Assembly: GCA_050485685.1 (NCBI GenBank)
Contig: JBJHBW010000016.1
Coordinates: forward strand, 1-64,000
Direction of reading: 5' to 3'
Length of the DNA stretch: 64,000 nt
Source of the DNA: JBJHBP01 sp050485685
Lineage (GTDB): Bacteria > Pseudomonadota > Gammaproteobacteria > Steroidobacterales > Rariloculaceae
How positions within the stretch are numbered: the stretch's first letter is position 1; the number at the start of each line of letters is the position of its first letter. The notes under the pieces were generated by a model. That model saw nothing but the letters and a program-made list of their open reading frames with translations. It did not search any database and was not told the origin of the DNA. A program made the translations under genes and the position numbers. Shown here one piece after another: positions 26,101 to 35,369 of this stretch.

Positions 26101-28977
26101 TCAATCAACGGACGGTTCTAGCGTGGCATTCGCATTGCGAAGGAACCCGGTCTGCTGCTCGGTGAACTTCTCAAAGCTTTCCTGCCATTCCGACAGGCGC
26201 GTAACCTTTGTTGCCTGTACCGCTGTCACCTTGTACTCGGGGCAGTTTGTCGCCCAGTCGGAGTTGTCGGTGGTGACGACGTTCGCACCGGACTCCGGAT
26301 GATGGAACGTGGTGTAGACCACACCGGGCATTACGCGGGTCGTGATCACCGCACGCAGCACGGTTTCGCCGGCACGGCTCTTCAGGCCAACCCAGTCGCC
26401 TTCCTCTATGCCGCGCTGCTCGGCGTCATGCGGATGGATTTCCAGCACATCCTCATTGTGCCACTTCAGGTTCTCGGTGCGCCGCGTCTGCGCGCCCACG
26501 TTGTACTGGCTGAGGATACGGCCTGTGGTCAGCAGCAGCGGGAACATGGGTGTGGTGCGTTCGTCGGTGGGCACGTAAGGCGTCACGCGGAACAGGCCCT
26601 TGCCGCGGACGAACTGATCGATGTGCATGGTCGGCGTGCCGTGTTCGGCCTGCTCGTTGCACGGCCACTGTATGCTGCCAAGTTCATCCAGCTTCCTGAA
26701 ACTGACGCCGGTGAACGTCGGCGTCAGGCGCGCGATCTCGTCCATGATCTCGCTGGGATGGCTGTAGTTCATGGGGTAGCCCAGCGCATTGGCGAGCGCC
26801 TGAGTGGCCTGCCAGTCCTCCATGCCGCTGAGCGGTTCCATGACCTTGCGCACCGGCGAAATACGCCGCTCGGCATTCGTGAACGTGCCGTTCTTCTCGA
26901 GAAAGGATGCCCCGGGAAAGAACACATGCGCGAACTTCGCCGTCTCGTTCAGAAACAGATCCTGGACGATCATGCATTCCAGTGACGACAGCGCGGCGGT
27001 CACATGATGGGTGTCGGGATCGGACTGGGCGACGTCTTCTCCCTGCACATACATGCCCTTGAACTGACCGGCGACGGCCGCATCGAACATGTTCGGAATG
27101 CGAAAGCCCGGGTTGGGATCGAGCTCAACGCCCCATTCACGATTGAAAAGCTCACGCACGGTGGTATCGGAGATGTGCCGGTAACCGGGCAGTTCGTGCG
27201 GGAATGAACCCATGTCGCACGAGCCCTGCACGTTGTTCTGGCCACGCAGCGGGTTCACACCCACGCCCTCACGGCCGATATTGCCGGTGGCCATAGCGAG
27301 GTTGGCAATGCCCATGACCGTGGTCGAGCCCTGGCTGTGCTCGGACACACCAAGGCCGTAATAAATCGCGCTGTTCGGACCCTGCGCATAAAGCCGTGCG
27401 GCCCCGCGCACGAGCTCGGCCGGCACACCGGTCTCCTGCTCGACGGCTTCCGGTGAATTCTTCGGATCGAGGACGAACTCGCGCCAGTCGTTGTAGGCCT
27501 CCAGATCGCAACGCTCAGCGATGTAATCCTTCGCTTCCAGTCCTTCGGACAAAATGACGTGCGCCAGCGCATTGATGATCGCGACGTTAGTGCCCGGGCG
27601 CAGTGGCAGATGGTAATCGGCCTTGATGTGCGCGGAACTGACGAGCTCGATCTGGCGAGGATCGATCACGATCAGCTTTGCGCCCTCGCGCAGACGGCGC
27701 TTCATCTGTGACGCAAACACCGGATGCGCATCGGTGGGATTGGCGCCGATCACGACGACCACGTCCGCCTTCATCACCGAATCAAACGACTGCGTACCGG
27801 CCGACTCACCCAGCGTGGTCTTCAGACCGTAGCCGGTAGGCGAATGACAGACGCGGGCGCAGGTATCGACGTTGTTGTTGCCGAAAGCCGCACGCACCAG
27901 TTTCTGCACGAGGTAGGTTTCCTCGTTCGTGCAGCGCGACGAGGTGATCCCGCCTATCGAACCCTTGCCGTACTTCTCCTGTATGCCGCGCAGCTTCTTC
28001 GCGGCGAACTGCACGGCTTCATCCCAGGAGACCTCCTGCCATGGCTCGTGGATGGTCTCGCGGATCATCGGCTTGGTGATGCGGTCCTTGTGCGTGGTAT
28101 AGCCGAAAGCGAATCGGCCCTTCACGCAGGAATGACCGTGGTTCGCATGGCCGTCCTTGTTCGGCACCATGCGCACCACTTCCTGGCCCTTCATCTCGGC
28201 GCGGAAAGAACAGCCCACGCCGCAGTAGGCACAGGTCGTGATGACGGTGTGCTCGGGCACGCCTTTCTCGATCAGCGTGTTCTCGGACAGCGTAGCGGTC
28301 GGGCAGGCCTGTACGCAGGCACCGCAGGACACGCATTCAGAATCAAGGAAGGGCTGATCCTGGCTGGCCGCCACCTTGGACGCGAAGCCACGGCCGTCTA
28401 TGGTCAGCGCGAACGTCCCCTGCACTTCCTCGCAGGCACGCACGCAGCGCGAACAGACGATGCACTTGCTCGGGTCGAACGTGAAATAGGGATTGGAAGT
28501 GTCCTTCTCGGAGTTCAGGTGATTGGCGCCATCGTAGCCGTAACGCACTTCGCGCAGGCCCACGGCGCCGGCCATATCCTGCAGTTCACAGTCGCCGTTC
28601 ACCGAGCAGGTGAGACAATCCAGCGGGTGGTCTGAAATGTACAGCTCCATCACGTTGCGGCGGATGTCGGCGATGCGCTTGTTCTGCGTCGTCACCTTCA
28701 TGCCTTCGCGCACTTCAGTGGTGCACGAAGCCGGCAGGCCGCGCGCACCTTCGATTTCGACCAGACACAACCGGCAGGAGCCGAAAGGCTCGAGCATGTC
28801 GCTGGCGCAGAGCTTAGGGATGTTGATGCCGGCAGTCGCGGCGGCGCGCAGCACGGTGGTGCCTTCCGGCACGGTGACCGGCTCGCCGTCTATGGTCAGC
28901 GAGACCTGCTTGTCGGACTGCCGGGCGGGCGTGCCGAGGTCTTCGGCCCTGCGATAACGCCGGAAGGCTGCGCTCAT
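26101..28977 (-). CDS. fdsA: NAD-dependent formate dehydrogenase alpha subunit
   Basis: A 958-residue molybdenum enzyme that oxidises formate to CO2. In order it has a [2Fe-2S] domain (C57, C68, C71, C85), a His/Cys-ligated cluster site (HPLDCLTCSVNGDC, about 117-130), two ferredoxin-type [4Fe-4S] motifs (C172-C182 and C215-C225), a further cluster motif CAYCGVGC (249-256), and the bis-MGD domains. The Mo ligand is Cys377 in ARVCHSPTG, so it is not a selenoprotein. QNNVQGSCDMG is typical of FdsA. The ATG has GGAGAA upstream. Encoded after fdsB. Confidence 0.95.
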   Translation of the reverse strand: MSAAFRRYRRAEDLGTPARQSDKQVSLTIDGEPVTVPEGTTVLRAAATAGINIPKLCASDMLEPFGSCRLCLVEIEGARGLPASCTTEVREGMKVTTQNKRIADIRRNVMELYISDHPLDCLTCSVNGDCELQDMAGAVGLREVRYGYDGANHLNSEKDTSNPYFTFDPSKCIVCSRCVRACEEVQGTFALTIDGRGFASKVAASQDQPFLDSECVSCGACVQACPTATLSENTLIEKGVPEHTVITTCAYCGVGCSFRAEMKGQEVVRMVPNKDGHANHGHSCVKGRFAFGYTTHKDRITKPMIRETIHEPWQEVSWDEAVQFAAKKLRGIQEKYGKGSIGGITSSRCTNEETYLVQKLVRAAFGNNNVDTCARVCHSPTGYGLKTTLGESAGTQSFDSVMKADVVVVIGANPTDAHPVFASQMKRRLREGAKLIVIDPRQIELVSSAHIKADYHLPLRPGTNVAIINALAHVILSEGLEAKDYIAERCDLEAYNDWREFVLDPKNSPEAVEQETGVPAELVRGAARLYAQGPNSAIYYGLGVSEHSQGSTTVMGIANLAMATGNIGREGVGVNPLRGQNNVQGSCDMGSFPHELPGYRHISDTTVRELFNREWGVELDPNPGFRIPNMFDAAVAGQFKGMYVQGEDVAQSDPDTHHVTAALSSLECMIVQDLFLNETAKFAHVFFPGASFLEKNGTFTNAERRISPVRKVMEPLSGMEDWQATQALANALGYPMNYSHPSEIMDEIARLTPTFTGVSFRKLDELGSIQWPCNEQAEHGTPTMHIDQFVRGKGLFRVTPYVPTDERTTPMFPLLLTTGRILSQYNVGAQTRRTENLKWHNEDVLEIHPHDAEQRGIEEGDWVGLKSRAGETVLRAVITTRVMPGVVYTTFHHPESGANVVTTDNSDWATNCPEYKVTAVQATKVTRLSEWQESFEKFTEQQTGFLRNANATLEPSVD

Positions 28978-29030
28978 GGTGGATTCTCCGTTTCCTTACC
29001 GGACCGGCTGATGCTCAGACAGTCCTGCGC

Positions 29031-30593
29031 TCAGTTTCCCGAGCTCTTTGTTATTCCCAACGCCTCAGGATAGTGATTCATCACACTCTGTACCGGAAAC
29101 GGCGCCATACCGCCCAGGGCGCACAGGGAGCCGGCGATCATGGTGTCGCAGAGCTCGCGCAGCAGCTGCACATTGGCGGCATGATTCTCCCGGCTGCGAA
29201 TGCGATCAATGACCTCGACGCCGCGCACCGCGCCGATCCGGCACGGCGTGCACTTGCCGCAGGATTCGATCGCGCAGAATTCCATCGCGAACCGTGCCTG
29301 CTCTGCCATGTCCACGGTGTCGTCGAACACGACAAGACCGCCGTGACCGACCATCGCACCGATTGCAGCGAACTGCTCGTAATCCAGCGGCGTGTCGAAC
29401 TGCGACGGATGCACATAGGCACCCAGCGGACCGCCGGCCTGCACTGCATGAATGGGCCGACCCGAAGCCGTGCCACCGCCGAAATCCTCGAGCAGCTCGC
29501 GCAGGGTATGTCCGAAGGCGATTTCGACCAGACCGCCGCGGCGGATGTTACCGGCCAGCTGCACGGTCAGCGTGCCGCGCGAGCGTCCGACACCGAAGTC
29601 CTTGTAGTGCTGTGCGCCCCTGGCCAGAATCACCGGCACGCTGGCCAGAGAGATCACGTTGTTGACGACCGTGGGTTTGGCGAACAGACCCTTCACGGCC
29701 GGCAGCGGCGGGCGATAGCGGATTACACCGCGCTTGCCTTCCAGGCTTTCCAGCAGCGAGGTTTCCTCGCCGCAGATATAGGCGCCCGCTGCTTCACGCA
29801 CTTCCAGGTGGAAAGCGCGCTCGCTGCCGAGCACGCTGTCGCCCAGGTATCCGGCCGCGGTGGCAGTCGCGATGGCCTCGCGCATGCGCCTGATCGCGAG
29901 CGGGTATTCAGCGCGGATGTACACGTATCCCTGCGTGGCGCCCACTGCGAGTCCGGCGATCGTCATGCCCTCGATCAGCACGAACGGATCGCTTTCCATG
30001 ATCATGCGATCCGCGAACGTGCCCGAATCGCCTTCATCGGCGTTGCAGACGATGTATTTCTGTTCCGCCGGTGTGTCGTGTACGGTTTTCCACTTGATGC
30101 CGGTAGGGAACGCCGCACCACCTCGGCCGCGCAGCCCGGACTCGGTGACCTCGGCAACGATGTCCGCGCCTTGCATGCCCAGCGCGGTCTTCAGCCCCTC
30201 GTAACCACCGTGCTCGCGATAATCGTTCAGCGACAGTGGATCGGTAATGCCAACCCGCTCGAACGTCAGACGGGTCTGGCGGGCAAGGTAGGGGATTTCG
30301 TCGGTCGGACCCAACCTTTTCGGGTGCTCACTGCCTGTGAGAAGTCCGGCATCGAACAGCGCATCGACTTCGCCAGGCTCCACGGGCCCATAGGCAATGC
30401 GGCGACCGTCGACCTCGACTTCAACCAGCGGCTCAAGCCAGTAAAGCCCCCGCGAGCCGTTACGAATCAGCCTGACCGCAGCACCACGCGACTCAGCGGC
30501 ACGCTGCACGGCAGCGGCGACGCGATCGGCGCCCAGCGATTTCGCCGTTGTGTCGGCAGGAACATAAACCTTGATTTCAGCATTGGCATTCAT
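29031..30593 (-). CDS. fdsB: Formate dehydrogenase beta subunit (NuoF-like)
   Basis: A 520-residue protein. The first about 110 residues are a thioredoxin-like domain related to NuoE but without cluster cysteines. The rest is NuoF-like: FMN/NADH-binding GRGGAAFPTGIKW, NADEGDSGTFADR, YICGEETSLLESLEG, and the [4Fe-4S] motif ESCGKCTPCRIG. It takes electrons from FdsA clusters to FMN and on to NAD+. It sits between fdsG and fdsA in the usual fdsGBA order. Confidence 0.94.
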   Translation of the reverse strand: MNANAEIKVYVPADTTAKSLGADRVAAAVQRAAESRGAAVRLIRNGSRGLYWLEPLVEVEVDGRRIAYGPVEPGEVDALFDAGLLTGSEHPKRLGPTDEIPYLARQTRLTFERVGITDPLSLNDYREHGGYEGLKTALGMQGADIVAEVTESGLRGRGGAAFPTGIKWKTVHDTPAEQKYIVCNADEGDSGTFADRMIMESDPFVLIEGMTIAGLAVGATQGYVYIRAEYPLAIRRMREAIATATAAGYLGDSVLGSERAFHLEVREAAGAYICGEETSLLESLEGKRGVIRYRPPLPAVKGLFAKPTVVNNVISLASVPVILARGAQHYKDFGVGRSRGTLTVQLAGNIRRGGLVEIAFGHTLRELLEDFGGGTASGRPIHAVQAGGPLGAYVHPSQFDTPLDYEQFAAIGAMVGHGGLVVFDDTVDMAEQARFAMEFCAIESCGKCTPCRIGAVRGVEVIDRIRSRENHAANVQLLRELCDTMIAGSLCALGGMAPFPVQSVMNHYPEALGITKSSGN

Positions 30594-30660
30594 GGATTGG
30601 GTGCCCAGTGTTCTTTTTTCGCGAGAAGGTTCGGCATCGCCGGTGCAGGCGCTCCGCCGG

Positions 30661-31131
30661 TCAGGCGATCAGTTCGTCGAACTTTTCCGGTGTGACTCGG
30701 CCGTGCACATCCTCGTCGATCATGACCGCAGGAGAACATGCGCAGTTGCCGAGGCAGTAGATCGGTTCAAGCGTGAATCTGCCATCCGCGGTGGTTTCAT
30801 GGAAATCCACCTGCAAGCGCGCCTTCGCGTGTTTTTCCAGCTCGCGTGCGCCCATCGCCTGACACGCCTCGGCACGACAGACGTACAGCACCTGCCGGCC
30901 GCCGGGCTTGCGGCGGAACCAGTGATAGAACGTGATCACACCATGCACTTCGGCACGCGAGAGGTTGAGCGCCTTTGCGATCACCGGTACGGCCTCATCC
31001 GGCACGTAACCGAACTGCCTTTGGACATCGTGAAGTATTGGCAGCAAGGCACCGGGCCGGCCACCATGGCGATCGACCAGTTCGCGGACTTTGCCCGGGT
31101 CGATGCTATCCGCCGCGGATGATGCGGTCAT
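30661..31131 (-). CDS. fdsG: Formate dehydrogenase gamma subunit (NuoE-like)
   Basis: A 156-residue thioredoxin-fold [2Fe-2S] protein. The cluster cysteines are in CRAEACQAMG and YCLGNCACSP. LLPILHDVQRQFGYVP and FYHWFRRKP are family signatures. ATG 31131 is chosen because the alternative TTG at 31167 would add residues not seen in this family. It joins FdsB in the NADH-side module of formate dehydrogenase. It is the second gene of the operon, after the DUF7009-like gene. Confidence 0.92.
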   Translation of the reverse strand: MTASSAADSIDPGKVRELVDRHGGRPGALLPILHDVQRQFGYVPDEAVPVIAKALNLSRAEVHGVITFYHWFRRKPGGRQVLYVCRAEACQAMGARELEKHAKARLQVDFHETTADGRFTLEPIYCLGNCACSPAVMIDEDVHGRVTPEKFDELIA

Positions 31132-31208
31132 GGGCTGTAGATCCCCGTCGGTTAGGAAAAAAGACAAGCCGCCAAGTATACCCGCCCAGCGAACCGACCG
31201 GCAGGTCG

Positions 31209-31589
31209 TTAAGTCAAAGCGCCGGCCTTCTGGGGGTTCGGAAACAGATCGCTGTCGTCCTCACCCTCACGTGGCGCCAGGCAGGTGAAATCCTTCTCCA
31301 CGAGAATGCTCAGGGCATCGCCGCCCGCCAGGGGCTGCTCGCCACGAATGGAGACCTCGTCCGGCGCCAGCCAGCGTTCCACCACGGCACGCGGCAGAAA
31401 CACGCGCACCTCGTTATCGGCGAAACGCGCCGAGATGTCGCCGCCCTCAATGACCTCAACGCCGTAATGCAGTGACGTTCCGGGAGCGAAACACACCTCA
31501 TCGGCCGCCACGCCACGGCTCGCGATGCTCTCCAGCTCCGCCCGGGAGACCCTGATACGCAATGAATTGCCGCGAACTCTGAGCTTCAT
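31209..31589 (-). CDS. DUF7009-like small protein, first gene of formate dehydrogenase operon
   Basis: A 126-residue protein; ATG 31589 has GGAAGG a few bases upstream, so the 90-residue open extension upstream is rejected. MKLRVRGNSLRIRVSRAELE at the start and SILVEKDFTCL with DLFPNP at the end match small proteins I recall as DUF7009, often next to formate dehydrogenase genes. It is beta-rich, without cysteines at a metal-site spacing. The 77-base spacing to fdsG on the same strand implies co-transcription. A role in formate dehydrogenase maturation is an inference only. Confidence 0.7.
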   Translation of the reverse strand: MKLRVRGNSLRIRVSRAELESIASRGVAADEVCFAPGTSLHYGVEVIEGGDISARFADNEVRVFLPRAVVERWLAPDEVSIRGEQPLAGGDALSILVEKDFTCLAPREGEDDSDLFPNPQKAGALT

Positions 31590-31892
31590 CGTCACCTTCC
31601 CTGGCGCGACCGCATGCACGGCACAAGCAGCGCAGGGCGCGGTCACAATACTAAATCGCGCCGGGAATGGTCTTCCCGACTGTCGGAACGGCGGGGATTT
31701 TATCCCACCCCGGCCTGATCTTGCGCATCGTACAGCGCCTGTGCCGCGGACGCGACGCGGCCGGCTTATTCTAACTAGGTGATTAATAACGCTTTGCCAT
31801 ATAATTGCCGTTTTTGGGGATCCGGCAGTGAATAGAGTGCGACGCCAACCGCGGCGCACGCCTGCCTGTCCCGATGTTTTTCAAGGATTTGT
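31590..31892. other. Divergent control region between fds operon and HMG-CoA synthase gene
   Basis: About 300 bases between genes transcribed apart. The part near 31765-31810 is sharply AT-richer than its surroundings and contains TATAAT at 31800-31805 on the plus strand, a perfect -10 hexamer about 90 bases before the mvaS start. No good -35 element lies at 16-18 bases. No riboswitch or terminator was recognised. Promoters in both directions must lie here. Confidence 0.5.
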
Positions 31893-33356
31893 ATGAGCGA
31901 GCAAGTCGGGATCAGCGGTTTCGCGATGTACGTACCGCCCTACCGCGTTGATCTTGAGAAGTGGTGCGAATGGACGGGCACGCCGTGGGAAAAGACCCGC
32001 GCCGTGGTCGGTCGCAGCTTCCGCATGCGCGGCCCCGCGCAGAGCATCTACACCATGGCCGCCACCGCGGTCATGCGCCTGATCGAGCGCTATAACATCG
32101 ATCCCCGGCGCATTGGTTTTCTCGGGCTGGGTACTGAGTCGAGCACGGACAATTCCGCCGGTGCGGTCATCATCAGGGGCATGCTGGACGAGGCGCTGAA
32201 AGCAAGCGGCCGCCCCGAAATCAGCCGCCGCTGCGAAGTGCCCGAAATCAAGCATGCGTGCCTGGGCGGCATCTACGCACTGAAGCATGCCCTGCGTTAC
32301 CAGGCACTGGACCGCGACAACCGCTGCGGCATTGTCGTCGCCGCCGACATCGCAGAATACGCCCGAGGCAGTTCCGGCGAACCCACCCAGGGTGCCGGTG
32401 CCGTGGCCATGCTTATTGAGCGCAACCCGAAGTTGCTGGCAATAGAACTCGATAACATCGGCACGGCGTCCTCCTATCGCGCCGTGGACTTTCGCAAGCC
32501 GGTGATGCGCAACCTGATCAGGGGCAAGCTCAACTGTCACTTCCAGGATCTGCCGGTGTTCAACGGCAAGTACTCGACCACCTGTTACCTGGATGAAACC
32601 ATCCATGCGCTGGACGACATGCTTTCCCGCATGAACCGGGCGCCGTCCGAGTACTACCGCGAACTGGCCGCAACATTCATGCACAGGCCATATCACCGCA
32701 TGCCGGAAACCTCGTTCGCGATGAGTTACCTGTTCGGCCTGGCGCGCGACGATGCGCACGGCATTGCTGAACTGACGAAGTATTGCGAACGCGCCGGCAT
32801 GAACGTGGACGACGTGCTCACGGAAATGCACTCCCGGCCCGACATCCTGCAGCTGGTCCGTGACGGCGATATCAGCGCCGACGTGTATCCGCTCAGCACC
32901 CAGCTGCTGAAAGAGTTCCGCGCCAGTCCGGAGTTCAACTCCCTGGTTGCCGAGAAGATGTCACTTGGCACCGAGATCATGAAGGACATAGGCAACGTGT
33001 ACTGCGCCGCCCTGCCGGCATGGATTGCCGCCGGCATGGAAGAGGCCTGGGACAAGGGCGCGGATCTGACCGGCGGTCGCGTGCTGGCGGTTGGATACGG
33101 AAGCGGCGATGCCGCCGAAGCCCTGCCCATGCGCGTCATGGACGGCTGGCGTGACGCAGCATCAAAGATAGGCTTCAAGGCTGCGCTGGACCCGCGACAG
33201 GACCTGACGAAAGCTCAGTACGAGAGCCTGCACGACACCGGCGATGCGCCGGGCCTCGTGGAGCCGGACGACGGCTTCGTGATCGAGTCCATCGGCACCA
33301 GTTCCAATCCGGCCTTCAGCGACGAGGGGATCGAGTACTACCGGTATCTGAGCTGA
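31893..33356 (+). CDS. mvaS: Hydroxymethylglutaryl-CoA synthase
   Basis: A 487-residue thiolase-fold enzyme that condenses acetoacetyl-CoA with acetyl-CoA to HMG-CoA, the first committed mevalonate step. The catalytic residues by alignment to bacterial enzymes are Glu82 in GTESSTDNSAG, Cys123 in KHACLGGIYAL and His264 in FMHRPYHRMPE. It is longer than the roughly 390-residue Gram-positive enzymes because of a C-terminal extension. It is the only mevalonate gene on the plus strand here, converging with only 10 bases on the last gene of the hopanoid/mevalonate operon. Acetoacetyl-CoA thiolase is not in the window. Confidence 0.93.
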   Translation: MSEQVGISGFAMYVPPYRVDLEKWCEWTGTPWEKTRAVVGRSFRMRGPAQSIYTMAATAVMRLIERYNIDPRRIGFLGLGTESSTDNSAGAVIIRGMLDEALKASGRPEISRRCEVPEIKHACLGGIYALKHALRYQALDRDNRCGIVVAADIAEYARGSSGEPTQGAGAVAMLIERNPKLLAIELDNIGTASSYRAVDFRKPVMRNLIRGKLNCHFQDLPVFNGKYSTTCYLDETIHALDDMLSRMNRAPSEYYRELAATFMHRPYHRMPETSFAMSYLFGLARDDAHGIAELTKYCERAGMNVDDVLTEMHSRPDILQLVRDGDISADVYPLSTQLLKEFRASPEFNSLVAEKMSLGTEIMKDIGNVYCAALPAWIAAGMEEAWDKGADLTGGRVLAVGYGSGDAAEALPMRVMDGWRDAASKIGFKAALDPRQDLTKAQYESLHDTGDAPGLVEPDDGFVIESIGTSSNPAFSDEGIEYYRYLS

Positions 33357-33366
33357 TGCCGGACGG

Positions 33367-34095
33367 CTAACGTCCTCGCCAATCCCGCACCAGCCGGTCG
33401 GTCTGCGCCTCGAGGTGGCGGATCAGACCTTCTATTCCATCGTCACCGATCACGCGCTGATACTCCGCGCGTTTCAGGGCGAGGTCGCTGACGCCGTCGG
33501 CAACGATGTTGATGATTCGCCACGTGCCCGCCTGCTCGTGCAGCACGTACTCCATGGGAATATCGGCGTCATCCGTGCGCCGTATGGCCGAGGCGATCTC
33601 CACTCTGGTGGCACTGCCATCCGGGCCGGAGATCGGCGCGAAGGTGTCCTCACTCACGTTCGCGAACCGTGACGCGTAGGTCATCACGCTCAGGCGTTCG
33701 AATGCAGCACTGAATCGGGCGCGCTGGTCGGCGGACAGATCGTTCCATTGTCGCCGTATCGCGAATTCCGCGATGAAGTCCAGATCATGGGTGGCGACGA
33801 TGAGAGGCCTCAGTGCTTCAAAGCGCGCACCCAGGTCGCTGTCGCGGTGCTGGCGCGCCAGCGTAACAAGGCCCTCGTGCAGCGCTGTCACGGTAGCTTC
33901 AGGGGAATCCAGTGCAGCCGGAGCCGACGGCTGCGTGACCGCATCCTGGTCTGTCGGGGTGACATCCGCCAGCAAGTCTGCCGACCATGGCAGGGACAGT
34001 GACAACAGCACCAGCGTCGCCATCATGCGGCACGATAACCACCCCCACCCACGGCAGGCCCGCTGCGAAAAGCCATGCTGAGCGGCGTTTCTCAT
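33367..34095 (-). CDS. hpnM: MlaC/Ttg2D-like periplasmic protein, HpnM type
   Basis: A 242-residue protein if it begins at ATG 34095, giving a basic n-region then MMATLVLLSLSLPWSADLLA as signal sequence. Other in-frame starts (34104, 34026) are possible; none has a clear ribosome site. The mature part matches the MlaC fold (RQWNDLSADQRARFSAAFERL, TYASRF, WRIINIVADGVSDLALKRAEY), a periplasmic phospholipid carrier; HpnM is its counterpart in hopanoid clusters. It probably works with HpnN to move hopanoids between membranes. Last gene of the operon. Confidence 0.83.
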   Translation of the reverse strand: MRNAAQHGFSQRACRGWGWLSCRMMATLVLLSLSLPWSADLLADVTPTDQDAVTQPSAPAALDSPEATVTALHEGLVTLARQHRDSDLGARFEALRPLIVATHDLDFIAEFAIRRQWNDLSADQRARFSAAFERLSVMTYASRFANVSEDTFAPISGPDGSATRVEIASAIRRTDDADIPMEYVLHEQAGTWRIINIVADGVSDLALKRAEYQRVIGDDGIEGLIRHLEAQTDRLVRDWRGR

Positions 34096-34147
34096 GCCGG
34101 GCATGGCGGCAGGCTTCGACCCGCGCTTCGTTCCGTGCGAAAAGCGC

Positions 34148-35323
34148 CTAGACTGTCTCATAACGCCGATTCTTCCATGTGGCACGGGTTCCGCGCCAGT
34201 ATGAAAAGGCGGAACTTATTGTCATGGTCATGAACATCAGACCGGCGGCGGGCAACGTCAGTGCCCACCATAGCGGCAGGTTGTAAAAGCGCACGACCGG
34301 CAGGTAGGCCAGCGCCATCGCCGCCAGCGCCGCGGCTCCCAACCCCGCTGTCACCGCGGATTCCAGCGACAGCAAAGCCACCAGGGGAACGAGGAACACG
34401 ATCAGCATGGTTACGGTGGTCAACAACAGTAACAGCGCCGAATAGCGCAACTGCGTAAAGGCGCTGCGCGCAACCATGTGCCACAGATCCGCGAGTGTCT
34501 CGTAGCCACGAAGACTGACCGCCGAGTCGCTCAGCCCCAGCCACACCGCTGAACCTCGATCCTTGAGGCGCCTCGCCAGCGTGCAGTCATCGATCAGCGC
34601 GTCACGCATCGCTGCATAGCCGCCTGCGTCCCGCAACGCCTTTGCATCCACGAGCATACAGCCGCCGGCCGCGGCGGCGGTTCGGCGCCGCGGATCGTTG
34701 ACCAGCGCGAACGGGTACAGAAGCTTGAAGAAGAAGATGAACGGCGGCACCAGCAGCCGCTCCCAGAAATTGCGCGTGCGCAGCTTCGCCATCACCGATA
34801 CCAGCACCGCGCCACTGTGTTCGGCTCTTTGCAGCAGGGTCGCCACCATGCCGGGCTTGAGCGTAATGTCGGCATCAAGCAGCAGCACGCGTTCACGGGT
34901 GACATGCTGTAGTCCCTGCTCCAGCGCCCACAGCTTGCCGGCCCAGCCGGGCGGTATCGGCTGCCCCGCGATCACACGCACGGTGGGCGCAAATCGCGCC
35001 GCGACCTGCGCGGTGTCGTCTTCCGAGTCATCGTCAACGACGATGACGTCGAGACCCTCGCCCTGCTCCGTCAGAGCCTGCAGCGTCTGCGCAAGAACCT
35101 GCGCTTCATTGCGCGCCGGAATCAGCACCGTCACGTCGGCGAGGGAAGTCCGCGCGCCTTGTGTGGCAGCGCCTACACCGGCCACTGCAGACGGATCGGC
35201 GGCCGTATCGGACGCAGACACGGGCAGTGCCTCCAGACGTTCGCGGGTGCTGAATGCGCGAAAAGGCGCCAGCAGCAACGCCAGCCACGCGACCAGGGCG
35301 ACCGCAGCGACTGCCGTCAGCAC
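34148..35323 (-). CDS. hpnB: Hopanoid-associated glycosyltransferase HpnB
   Basis: A 391-residue GT2-family membrane enzyme. An N-terminal membrane helix (residues 1-20) precedes the GT-A domain with VLIPARNEAQVL, VIVVDDDSEDDT, PPGWAGKLWALEQG, LLLDADITL and the D-x-D-like DDCTLARRL. Three or four membrane helices form the C-terminal 110 residues. HpnB-type enzymes accompany hopanoid genes and are thought to glycosylate lipids, but the exact product is not settled. The GTG start lies 46 bases after hpnH. Confidence 0.86.
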   Translation of the reverse strand: MLTAVAAVALVAWLALLLAPFRAFSTRERLEALPVSASDTAADPSAVAGVGAATQGARTSLADVTVLIPARNEAQVLAQTLQALTEQGEGLDVIVVDDDSEDDTAQVAARFAPTVRVIAGQPIPPGWAGKLWALEQGLQHVTRERVLLLDADITLKPGMVATLLQRAEHSGAVLVSVMAKLRTRNFWERLLVPPFIFFFKLLYPFALVNDPRRRTAAAAGGCMLVDAKALRDAGGYAAMRDALIDDCTLARRLKDRGSAVWLGLSDSAVSLRGYETLADLWHMVARSAFTQLRYSALLLLLTTVTMLIVFLVPLVALLSLESAVTAGLGAAALAAMALAYLPVVRFYNLPLWWALTLPAAGLMFMTMTISSAFSYWRGTRATWKNRRYETV

Positions 35324-35369
35324 GCGACAGAACCGGACGGATTAATGCTGCGAGCGCCGCAACCTGCGG

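Noticed and set aside
31800..31805. TATAAT called as a full mvaS promoter
   Set aside because: Perfect -10 but no -35 element at 16-18 bases; reported only as part of the control region.
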